This document shows, in pieces, positions 1-5,450 of a stretch of DNA of 9,030 bases. A program made the position numbers and the translations under genes. The DNA is from Clostridia bacterium (GTDB lineage: Bacteria; Bacillota; Clostridia; Christensenellales; Aristaeellaceae). Location: contig JAFUGB010000350.1 of the NCBI GenBank assembly GCA_017469605.1, positions 1 to 9,030 of the forward strand. Direction: 5' to 3'. The stretch's first letter is position 1, and each line of letters opens with the position of its first letter. The notes beneath the pieces are model-generated. The model was not told the DNA's origin and did no database searches. It saw only the letters and a program-made list of their open reading frames with translations.

Positions 1-50
1 AACCCCGCGGATTGCAGCTGATCCCAGCTTTTTATCAGAATATCCCGCAT
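1..50 (-). CDS. 5' end of an unidentified divergent gene (partial)
   Basis: Reading the minus strand from 50 downward, an ATG opens a frame of 16 complete codons (MRDILIKSWDQLQSAG) that is still open at the window edge. A GGGAGG ribosome binding site lies at 62-57, six bases before the ATG, and a good promoter sits further upstream on the same strand (110-82). RBS, spacing and promoter together make this a credible gene start despite the short visible piece. The product cannot be identified from 16 residues. The I-x-S-W-D-x-L pattern vaguely recalls the start of some FRG-domain proteins, but that is only a guess. The gene is transcribed away from deoD. Confidence 0.55.
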   Translation of the reverse strand, partial: MRDILIKSWDQLQSAG

Positions 51-62
51 GGATGGCCTCCC

Positions 63-90
63 TGATATATTAATTAGGAAAAGTATATCA
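63..90. promoter_or_regulatory. Inverted repeat over the divergent promoter, possible operator
   Basis: TGATATA (63-69) and TATATCA (84-90) are perfect 7-base inverted repeats separated by 14 AT-rich bases. The right arm overlaps the minus-strand -10 box and the left arm lies just past the expected start site, where a repressor would act. AT-rich sequence produces such repeats by chance, and no regulator gene is visible, so the operator role is only an inference. Confidence 0.25.
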
Positions 91-110
91 TAATTCATGG
101 GGGATTTCAA
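82..110 (-). promoter_or_regulatory. Sigma-A-type promoter for the divergent minus-strand gene
   Basis: On the minus strand, TTGAAA (110-105) and TATACT (87-82) are separated by exactly 17 bases, close to the TTGACA/TATAAT consensus. Transcription would start near 75, giving a leader of about 25 bases that contains the GGGAGG site. Its -35 box lies 19 bases from the -35 box of the deoD promoter, so the two promoters stand back to back. Confidence 0.5.
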
Positions 111-129
111 ATCGGCCTTCGGGGAAGCG

Positions 130-158
130 TTGACTTTGTGTTCCGGATATTTTATACT
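130..158 (+). promoter_or_regulatory. Sigma-A-type promoter of the deoD-tudS unit
   Basis: TTGACT (130-135) and TATACT (153-158) are separated by 17 bases, a near-consensus arrangement. The expected start near 165 gives a leader of about 30 bases containing AAGGAGG at 181-187. This promoter lies downstream of an in-frame ATG at 97 and therefore argues against that ATG as the deoD start. Confidence 0.7.
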
Positions 159-195
159 TAAACGAAGAAATCTATCCCGTAAGGAGGCTATACAG

Positions 196-903
196 ATGAG
201 CAATACGCCTACTCCCCATATCGGATGCAACCCCGGAGATTTTGCCAAAACAGTGCTGATGCCCGGCGATCCGCTGCGGTCCAAATTCATTGCCGAAACC
301 TACCTTGAACATCCCAGGCTGGTCAATAACGTGCGCGGCGTACAGGGATATACCGGACGGTATAAGGGCAAGGATGTTTCGGTGATGGCCAGCGGCATGG
401 GCATTCCCTCCATTGGCATTTATTCCTATGAACTGTTCAATTTTTACGGCGTGGAAAATATCATCCGCATCGGCTCGGCGGGCATGCTGCATCCTGACCT
501 GAAGCTGCGCAGCGTGGTGGCCGCCATGAGCGCCTATTCCAATTCCGATTACGGCGCCCAGTTTGGCTTCAAGGGCAACCTGGGCCCCTGCGCCAGCTGG
601 AAGCTGCTCAAGGCCGCCACGGAGAAGGCGGCTGAAATGGGCGTCATGATGCCCGTTGGCCCGGTCTATTCCTCCGATTGCTTCTATGACGAAAGCAAAC
701 CCCTGGGCGTTTTGCAGCAGCTGGGCGTGCTGTGCGTGGAAATGGAAACCTATGCGCTGTACCTCAATGCCGCCAAAGCGGGCAAAAACGCGCTGGCCCT
801 GCTGACGATTTCCGATAACCCCTTCACAGGCGAGGGGCTGGACGCCGAAAACCGCCAGAACACCTTTACCCAGATGATGGAAATCGCGCTGGAGATCGCC
901 TGA
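196..903 (+). CDS. deoD: Purine nucleoside phosphorylase, DeoD type
   Basis: DeoD enzymes are cytoplasmic hexamers that split purine (deoxy)ribonucleosides with phosphate, giving the free base and (deoxy)ribose-1-phosphate for salvage. The 235-residue product has the normal family length. The PHIG start has His8, expected to contact ribose or phosphate across the subunit interface. MPGDPLR gives phosphate-binding Gly24, Asp25 and Arg28; RIGSAG gives Arg91 and Ser94. VEMET at 181-185 supplies the ribose-binding Met/Glu pair, and ISDN supplies the catalytic Asp207, with Arg220 matching the partner Arg217 of the E. coli enzyme. The ATG at 196 is chosen because AAGGAGG lies eight bases upstream and the family alignment begins there; the in-frame ATG at 97 precedes the promoter and would add an unrelated extension. 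It is the first gene of a two-gene unit with the DUF523 gene. No defect is seen. Confidence 0.95.
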   Translation: MSNTPTPHIGCNPGDFAKTVLMPGDPLRSKFIAETYLEHPRLVNNVRGVQGYTGRYKGKDVSVMASGMGIPSIGIYSYELFNFYGVENIIRIGSAGMLHPDLKLRSVVAAMSAYSNSDYGAQFGFKGNLGPCASWKLLKAATEKAAEMGVMMPVGPVYSSDCFYDESKPLGVLQQLGVLCVEMETYALYLNAAKAGKNALALLTISDNPFTGEGLDAENRQNTFTQMMEIALEIA

Positions 904-904
904 T

Positions 905-1336
905 ATGCGCATATTGATCAGCGCGTGTCTGCTGGGGATCTGCTGCCGGTATGACGGAAAATCTAAAACCTGCGCGGATGCCGCGGCGCTGGCCGAAAAG
1001 CACCAGCTGGTCCCTGTCTGCCCGGAACAGCTGGGCGGGCTCACCACGCCCCGCACTGCCAGCGAGCGGCTGGAGGACCGGGTGATCAGCCGGGATGGGA
1101 TGGACCGTACGGCGGAATACGCGCTGGGCGCCCGGCAGGCCGAAAAGCTTTATGACCTGCTGCGCTGCGATTGCGCCGTGCTCAAGGCCAAAAGCCCCAT
1201 GTGCGGCCACGGCGCGATTTATGACGGAACCTTCAGCAAAACGCTGACGGCCGGCAGCGGCGTGCTGGCGGAGCGGCTGGAAGCGCGGGGGATTTCGGTG
1301 TACACGGAAAACGAAATCAGCGATATCGGCAAATAG
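905..1336 (+). CDS. DUF523 / TudS-family iron-sulfur protein (putative thiouracil desulfurase)
   Basis: The 143-residue product matches DUF523 end to end: SACLLG followed by CRYDG near the start, VCPEQLGGLTTPR at about 38-50, LKAKSPMCG at about 93-101, and IYDGTF at 105-110. Family members studied biochemically (TudS) bind a [4Fe-4S] cluster through three cysteines and remove sulfur from 2-thiouracil. The matching residues here are Cys8, Cys39 and Cys100, all present; Cys13 and Cys14 are additional. The ATG lies one base after the deoD stop, and GGAG at 891-894 inside deoD provides the RBS ten bases before it, so translation is probably coupled. It ends with TAG at the normal family length, 17 bases before a strong hairpin, which suggests that TAG acts as a true stop codon here. 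Family membership is firm; the substrate is inferred from relatives. Confidence 0.88.
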   Translation: MRILISACLLGICCRYDGKSKTCADAAALAEKHQLVPVCPEQLGGLTTPRTASERLEDRVISRDGMDRTAEYALGARQAEKLYDLLRCDCAVLKAKSPMCGHGAIYDGTFSKTLTAGSGVLAERLEARGISVYTENEISDIGK

Positions 1337-1353
1337 AATCAGAAAACCATTCC

Positions 1354-1387
1354 ATCCGCCGGGAAAAGGATTTGTTTCCCGGCGGAT
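1354..1387. repeat. 34-base hairpin, left copy (end of the deoD-tudS unit)
   Basis: A perfect 13-base stem is formed by ATCCGCCGGGAAA (1354-1366) and its complement at 1375-1387, with the 8-base loop AGGATTTG. It begins 17 bases after the DUF523 stop, where a terminator is expected. No T tract follows on the plus strand, so on its own it is a weak intrinsic terminator. An identical 34-base copy occurs at 1706-1739. Confidence 0.85.
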
Positions 1388-1485
1388 CCGACTATCTATA
1401 AAGTGTCATTTTAAAATAAAGCGGGTAAATGTCAGCAAGATTGGAACACGGAAAATGCAATCCGCATGTGAGCCTGTAGCGCCAG

Positions 1486-1510
1486 AAAAACATGCCGGTG
1501 GCATGTTTTT
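1486..1510. terminator. Bidirectional terminator-like hairpin
   Basis: AAAAACATGCC (1486-1496) and its exact complement at 1500-1510 form an 11-base stem closed by GGT. The GC-containing core is flanked by five A on the left and five T on the right, so either strand would read as a short hairpin ending in a U run. The GC core is only moderate. Confidence 0.5.
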
Positions 1511-1521
1511 AGCGGAAGGCG

Positions 1522-1581
1522 GGTCGGCAGACCCAAGTGTACGTCGCGAGGAGAAAAATTCCGGAGGTCCGCTTGCCGACC
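1522..1581. repeat. Long interrupted inverted repeat
   Basis: Eight bases at 1522-1529 pair with 1574-1581. After a four-base bulge on the right side (1570-1573), four more pair (1530-1533 with 1566-1569), leaving a loop of about 32 bases that contains the palindrome TCCGGA at 1560-1565. A competing local hairpin, GGGTC (1521-1525) with GACCC (1530-1534), is also possible. Confidence 0.45.
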
Positions 1582-1585
1582 GGGA

Positions 1586-1600
1586 GGAATGTTTCATTCC
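1586..1600. repeat. Small perfect hairpin with TTT loop
   Basis: GGAATG (1586-1591) pairs with CATTCC (1595-1600) around a TTT loop. It is short, but it follows the same stem-T loop-stem pattern as the hairpins at 1651-1680 and 1681-1703. Its right arm overlaps the long-range partner of 1511-1517. Confidence 0.45.
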
Positions 1601-1603
1601 GCT

Positions 1604-1646
1604 CAAATTTTCTGGCCGTGCGCTGTTAAGCGCACAAGAAAATTTG
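1604..1646. repeat. Two-part hairpin
   Basis: The outer arms CAAATTTTCT (1604-1613) and AGAAAATTTG (1637-1646) are exact complements. The inner arms GTGCGCT (1618-1624) and AGCGCAC (1629-1635) form a perfect GC-rich stem with a GTTA loop. An internal loop of GGCC opposite a single A separates the two stems. Confidence 0.6.
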
Positions 1647-1650
1647 CATC

Positions 1651-1680
1651 CTGAAGAAAATGATTTTTCATTTTCTTCGG
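1651..1680. repeat. AT-rich 13-base-pair hairpin
   Basis: GAAGAAAATGA (1653-1663) is the exact complement of 1668-1678 with a TTTT loop. One G-U pair and one C-G pair extend the stem to 1651-1680. It abuts the next hairpin with no gap. Confidence 0.6.
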
Positions 1681-1703
1681 GGGCATCGACTTTGTCGATG
1701 CCC
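1681..1703. repeat. Perfect 10-base-pair hairpin with TTT loop
   Basis: GGGCATCGAC (1681-1690) and GTCGATGCCC (1694-1703) are exact complements around TTT. The hairpin begins immediately after the preceding one and ends two bases before the right-hand 34-base palindrome. No T tract follows, so it is not a terminator on its own. Confidence 0.65.
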
Positions 1704-1705
1704 TG

Positions 1706-1755
1706 ATCCGCCGGGAAAAGGATTTGTTTCCCGGCGGATGCTTTTATCATTTTTT
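1706..1755 (+). terminator. Intrinsic terminator (right copy of the 34-base hairpin)
   Basis: The 13-base stem and 8-base loop of 1354-1387 are repeated without a mismatch at 1706-1739. Here the stem is followed by a T-rich tract at 1742-1755 (TTTTATCATTTTTT). This makes it the best intrinsic terminator in the gap; it would stop transcription from deoD and insulate the rpoB promoters. Confidence 0.7.
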
Positions 1756-1886
1756 GCTTGATCGAAGGCCCATTATCCTTTCTTTTATCCCTATGCCGAT
1801 TCGTTATAAAAGGGGAACAAAATGTGAACGGTATCCAGAAAAACGGCTTGACAGAAAAAACTGCGAAATTTTCAAAAAAAGTGGCC

Positions 1887-1922
1887 TTGACATTGACTTT
1901 TTTGTGTGTTAAACTTTATAAT
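1887..1922 (+). promoter_or_regulatory. Overlapping tandem sigma-A-type promoters for rpoBC
   Basis: TTGACA (1887-1892) is followed after 17 bases by TAAACT (1910-1915). TTGACT (1893-1898) is followed after 18 bases by a perfect TATAAT (1917-1922). The two sets are offset by six or seven bases, so starts are expected near 1922 and 1930. No ribosomal protein gene lies between here and rpoB, so this is probably the main rpoBC promoter. A further TTGACA at 1848-1853 has no good -10 box. Confidence 0.75.
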
Positions 1923-2060
1923 TGCACGAGTATTGGTAAACTACGGCATTTTGACCTTTTTGAAGTAACTTTTTTGAAAAAAGAACAAAAAAAGTACAAT
2001 TCAAAAAGCTCGAAAATACGGCCGATACATGCTGCAAGAGTAAAGGGGTGATTGCTTTTT
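1923..2060 (+). promoter_or_regulatory. rpoB 5' leader (non-coding)
   Basis: About 130 AT-rich bases separate the promoters from the rpoB ATG. The leader holds the self-complementary CTTTTTT-G-AAAAAAG at 1969-1983 and a TACAAT at 1995-2000 without a good -35 box. It ends with the RBS AAAGGGGTG at 2042-2050. I see no recognised riboswitch, T-box or ribosomal-protein binding site. The stretch 1756-1886, upstream of the promoters, also shows no gene I can support. Confidence 0.5.
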
Positions 2061-5000
2061 ATGGTGCACGAGGTTCAACTGGGGAAGCACTGCAAGCGCA
2101 TGAGCTTCTCGCGCATCGATGAAGTTCTGGACATGCCCAACCTGATTGAGGTACAGAAGAACAGCTACCGCAAGTTCCTGAAGGAGGATCTGCGGGAGGT
2201 GCTGGCCGACGTATCCCCGATCGTGGACTACAGCGGTAACCTGATCCTGGAATTCGTTGATTATTCGCTGGATTCCCAGCCCAAGAATTCCATTGAGCGC
2301 TGCCGTGAGCGCGACCTGACGTACGCCGCGCCGCTCAAGGTGTTTGTTCGCCTGAAGAATAAGGAAACCGGGGAAATCAAGGAGACCGAGGTCTTCATGG
2401 GCGATTTCCCGCTGATGACCGAGCACGGAACCTTTGTGATCAATGGCGCCGAGCGCGTCATCGTCAGCCAGCTGGTCCGTTCTCCCGGCGCCTATTATTC
2501 CATGACCGTGGATAAGGTGGGCAAACAGCTGTTTGCCGCCCAGATCATCCCCAACCGCGGCGCCTGGCTGGAGTATGAAACCGACTCCAACGACAGCCTG
2601 TGGGTCCGCATCGACCGCGCCCGCAAACTGCCCATCACCGTGCTGCTGCGCGCGCTGGGCTATGGCAGCGATGCCGATATCGTGGGCCTGCTGGGCGAGG
2701 ATGAGCGCCTGCTGGCCACGCTGACCAACAGCGACAGTACCAAATCCCAGGCCCAGGGCCTGATTGAAATCTATAAGCGCCAGAAGCCCGGCGAGCCGCC
2801 CACGGAGGATGGCGCCCGTACGCTGCTCAATAACCTGTTTTTTGATCCCAAGCGCTATGATCTGATGCGCGTGGGCCGCTATAAATTCAATAAAAAGCTG
2901 GGCGTTGCGGCCCGCATCGGCGGCCAGGTGGCCGCCGAGGATGTGATCGATCCCCGCAGCGGCGAGGTGTTGGCGGCTAAGGGCGAAACCATCCGCCGCG
3001 ATCAGGCCCGGGCCATCCAGAACGCCGGCATCAACGCGGTGAACCTGCAATGCGAGGACCATGTGGTTCGCGTGCTGGGCAATAATTTCGTGGACGCCCG
3101 CGGATTCCTGCCCTTTGATCCCAAGGAAGCGGGCATCAATGAGTTTGCCCACCTGCCCACCCTGATGGCCACCATCGAGGGCCTGACCGACACCGAGGAG
3201 ATCAAGCGCGCCATTCGCGAAAATATCCATAACATCGTGCCCAAGCATATCATCGTGGATGATATTACCGCTTCTGTCAGCTATTTGCTGGGCATGCCTT
3301 ACGGCGTGGGCGTTACCGATGATATTGACCATCTGGGCAACCGCCGCCTGCGCAGCGTGGGCGAATTGCTGCAGAACCAGGTCCGTATTGGCCTGACCCG
3401 CCTGGAGCGCGTGGTGCGTGAGCGCATGGCCATCCAAGATGCCACTGATGTAAAGCCCAATGATCTGATCAACATCCGTCCGGTCAGCGCCGCCATCAAG
3501 GAGTACTTCGGCTCCTCCCAGCTGTCCCAGTTCATGGATCAGCCCAACCCCCTGGCCGAGCTGACCCATAAGCGCCGCCTGAGCGCTCTGGGCCCCGGTG
3601 GCTTGAACCGCGACCGCGCCGGCATGGAAGTGCGCGACGTGCATTATTCCCACTATGCCCGTATCTGCCCCATTGAAACGCCTGAAGGCCCCAACATCGG
3701 CCTGATCGGCTCTTTGGCTACCTATGCCCGCATCAATGAGTACGGTTTCATCGAGGCGCCTTACCGCAAGGTGGACAAGGAGAATGGCAGGGTTACCGAC
3801 GAAATTGTCTACATGACCGCCGATGAAGAGGATAACTACAACGTGGGTCAGGCCAAAGAACCCCTGAATCCTGACGGAACGTTTGTCAATCCCACGGTTA
3901 CCGTGCGCTGGCGCGATGAATTTATTCAGATTCCCGCCGCCAATGTGGATTATATCGATGTATCGCCCAAACAGGTCGTATCGGTGGCCACCGCCATGAT
4001 CCCCTTCCTGGAGAATGACGACGCCAACCGCGCCCTGATGGGCTCCAACATGCAGCGCCAGGCCGTGCCCCTGCTCGTTCCCGAAGCCCCCATTGTGGGT
4101 ACCGGTATGGAATATAAGGCCGCCCATGATTCCGGCGTGGTGTTGCTCAGCAAGCATGCCGGTATCGTGCACAGCGTGGCCGCCGATGAGGTCACCATCA
4201 AGGATGATAACGGCGAGCTGCATCAGTATAAGCTCACCAAGTTCATCCGCTCCAACCAGGGCACCTGTATTAACCAGCGGCCCCGCGTCAGCCAGGGCGA
4301 CCGCGTTGAGGTGGGCGATTTGCTGGCCGACGGCCCCTCCACCGAAAACGGCGAAATCGGCCTGGGCCGCAACGCCCTGATCGGCTTCATGACCTGGGAA
4401 GGCTATAACTATGAAGACGCCGTATTGCTCAGCCAGCGCCTGGTGAAGGAGGATATGTACACCTCCATTCATATTGAGGAATACGAATCCGAAGCCCGTG
4501 AAACCAAGCTGGGCCCCGAGGAGATCACCCGGGATATCCCCAATGTGGGCGACGACGCGGTGAAGGACCTGGACGAGGACGGCGTGATCCGTATCGGCGC
4601 CGAGGTTCGCAGCGGCGATATCCTGGTGGGCAAGGTAACTCCCAAGGGCGAAACCGAGCTGACGCCCGAAGAGCGCCTGCTGCGCGCCATCTTCGGTGAA
4701 AAGGCGCGCGAGGTGCGCGATACCTCCCTGAAGGTTCCCCATGGTGAAGGCGGCATCATTGTGGATGTCAAAACCTTCACCCGCGAAAATAAAGACGAGC
4801 TCAGCCCCGGCGTCAATAAGATGGTCCGCGTTTATATTGCCCAGAAGAGAAAGATCTCCGTGGGCGATAAGATGGCCGGCCGCCACGGCAACAAGGGCGT
4901 AGTCAGCCGCATCCTGCGCGAAGAGGATATGCCCTTCATGCCCGACGGTACGCCGCTGGATATCGTGCTGAACCCCTTGGGCGTGCCTTCCCGTATGAAC

Positions 5001-5450
5001 TTGGGCCAGGTGCTGGAAGTGCATCTGGGCATGGCGGCCAAAAAGCTGGGCTGGAAGGTTGCCACGCCGGTGTTTGACGGCGCCACCAAGGACGATATCG
5101 CTGAGTGCCTGCGCAAGGCTGGCCTGCGGGAGGACGGCAAAACCATCCTGTACGACGGCCGTACCGGCGAACCCTTTGAAAACCCCGTCACCGTAGGTAT
5201 TATGTATTACCTGAAGCTGCATCATCTGGTGGATGACAAGATGCATGCCCGTTCCACCGGTCCCTACAGCATGGTGACTCAGCAGCCCCTGGGCGGCCAG
5301 GCGCAGTTCGGCGGCCAGCGCTTCGGTGAAATGGACGTGTGGGCGCTGGAAGCTTACGGCGCGGCCAATACGCTGCAGGAGATCCTGACCGTCAAATCCG
5401 ATGATATCGTGGGCCGCGTCAAGACCTACGAAGCCATCATCAAGGGCTAG
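2061..5450 (+). CDS. rpoB: DNA-directed RNA polymerase beta subunit, ending at an in-frame TAG
   Basis: RpoB forms, with beta-prime, the catalytic core of RNA polymerase. The N-terminus (MVHEVQLGK, then DMPNLIEVQK) and everything to codon 1129 align with clostridial beta subunits. The rifampicin-binding region carries Asp493, His503, Ser508 and Ile549, the wild-type counterparts of E. coli 516, 526, 531 and 572. GDKMAGRHGNKG carries Lys937 and Lys945, matching the active-site lysines 1065 and 1073. The ATG at 2061 is preferred over the TTG at 2052 because AAAGGGGTG (2042-2050) is well spaced for it and relatives begin MVH. The frame is closed by TAG at 5448-5450, although the normal C-terminal segment follows in the same frame (next entry). 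Without readthrough the product has 1129 residues and lacks its conserved end; with it, 1247. No TTA, CTA or TCA codon occurs, a bias typical of highly expressed genes here. Confidence 0.96.
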   Translation: MVHEVQLGKHCKRMSFSRIDEVLDMPNLIEVQKNSYRKFLKEDLREVLADVSPIVDYSGNLILEFVDYSLDSQPKNSIERCRERDLTYAAPLKVFVRLKNKETGEIKETEVFMGDFPLMTEHGTFVINGAERVIVSQLVRSPGAYYSMTVDKVGKQLFAAQIIPNRGAWLEYETDSNDSLWVRIDRARKLPITVLLRALGYGSDADIVGLLGEDERLLATLTNSDSTKSQAQGLIEIYKRQKPGEPPTEDGARTLLNNLFFDPKRYDLMRVGRYKFNKKLGVAARIGGQVAAEDVIDPRSGEVLAAKGETIRRDQARAIQNAGINAVNLQCEDHVVRVLGNNFVDARGFLPFDPKEAGINEFAHLPTLMATIEGLTDTEEIKRAIRENIHNIVPKHIIVDDITASVSYLLGMPYGVGVTDDIDHLGNRRLRSVGELLQNQVRIGLTRLERVVRERMAIQDATDVKPNDLINIRPVSAAIKEYFGSSQLSQFMDQPNPLAELTHKRRLSALGPGGLNRDRAGMEVRDVHYSHYARICPIETPEGPNIGLIGSLATYARINEYGFIEAPYRKVDKENGRVTDEIVYMTADEEDNYNVGQAKEPLNPDGTFVNPTVTVRWRDEFIQIPAANVDYIDVSPKQVVSVATAMIPFLENDDANRALMGSNMQRQAVPLLVPEAPIVGTGMEYKAAHDSGVVLLSKHAGIVHSVAADEVTIKDDNGELHQYKLTKFIRSNQGTCINQRPRVSQGDRVEVGDLLADGPSTENGEIGLGRNALIGFMTWEGYNYEDAVLLSQRLVKEDMYTSIHIEEYESEARETKLGPEEITRDIPNVGDDAVKDLDEDGVIRIGAEVRSGDILVGKVTPKGETELTPEERLLRAIFGEKAREVRDTSLKVPHGEGGIIVDVKTFTRENKDELSPGVNKMVRVYIAQKRKISVGDKMAGRHGNKGVVSRILREEDMPFMPDGTPLDIVLNPLGVPSRMNLGQVLEVHLGMAAKKLGWKVATPVFDGATKDDIAECLRKAGLREDGKTILYDGRTGEPFENPVTVGIMYYLKLHHLVDDKMHARSTGPYSMVTQQPLGGQAQFGGQRFGEMDVWALEAYGAANTLQEILTVKSDDIVGRVKTYEAIIKG
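5448..5450 (+). other. In-frame amber codon in rpoB
   Basis: The TAG is codon 1130, between KG and NIPTPGVPESF. Related beta subunits usually read KGEN or KGDN here, so a single G-to-T change of a GAG codon would produce it. The next base is A, and a short hairpin (CACGC 5459-5463 with GCGTG 5467-5471) follows eight bases later. Confidence 0.8.

Larger units (their letters stand above)
1481..1616. repeat. Nested long-range inverted repeats (possible branched RNA)
   Basis: GCCAGAAAA (1481-1489) is the exact complement of 1608-1616, and AGCGGAA (1511-1517) of 1597-1603. GGTCGGCA (1522-1529) is the exact complement of 1574-1581, and the adjoining GACC (1530-1533) can pair with GGTC at 1566-1569. 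These pairings nest in order, with smaller hairpins branching off at 1486-1510 and 1586-1600. Some bases are shared between the long stems and the local hairpins, so the two arrangements are partly exclusive. Whether the fold forms is an inference; the complementarity itself is seen directly. Confidence 0.5.
1354..1739. repeat. Intergenic hairpin array bounded by identical 34-base palindromes
   Basis: This 386-base block has no believable gene but contains at least eight perfect or near-perfect inverted repeats, most with tight 3-4 base loops. The outer two are identical. An AT-rich stretch (1388-1470) with the palindrome ATTTTAAAAT at 1408-1417 separates the left copy from the tightly packed part (1481-1739). 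Longer-range complementarity (1481-1489 with 1608-1616; 1511-1517 with 1597-1603; 1522-1529 with 1574-1581) could fold the middle into one branched structure. Possibilities are a small interspersed (MITE-like) element, a cluster of terminators built up by repeat insertion, or a structured RNA. I do not recognise a named family. Confidence 0.7.

Noticed and set aside
16..33. AGCTG-ATCC-CAGCT followed by TTTTT, resembling a plus-strand terminator
   Set aside because: The stem is only five pairs and the stretch is better explained as coding sequence of the divergent minus-strand gene.
97..195. N-terminal extension of DeoD from the ATG at 97
   Set aside because: The promoter (130-158) and the AAGGAGG site (181-187) both lie inside this stretch, and the added residues do not match DeoD proteins.
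172..1056. A 294-codon minus-strand frame opposite deoD
   Set aside because: It overlaps a clearly recognised gene, and its translation is of the shadow type (rich in Gln, His, Ala and Gly) without domains.
1354..1739. CRISPR array
   Set aside because: There are only two copies of the repeat, 318 bases apart, with no regular spacers and no cas genes.
1406..1750. Open frames of 114 (minus strand) and 83 codons (1455-1706, plus strand) across the hairpin array
   Set aside because: Both run through the palindromes, have no convincing RBS and share no recognisable domain. The hairpin structure explains the sequence better than coding does.
1810..1827. A start-stop pair, AAGGGG followed by ATGTGA
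   Set aside because: A minimal start-stop element with a good RBS could regulate, but it lies upstream of the rpoB promoters and would rarely be transcribed; probably chance.
1724..2051. Short plus-strand frames (62 and 97 codons) upstream of rpoB
   Set aside because: They span the terminator T tract and the rpoB promoters, with AT-rich, Lys/Phe-rich low-complexity translations and no family match.
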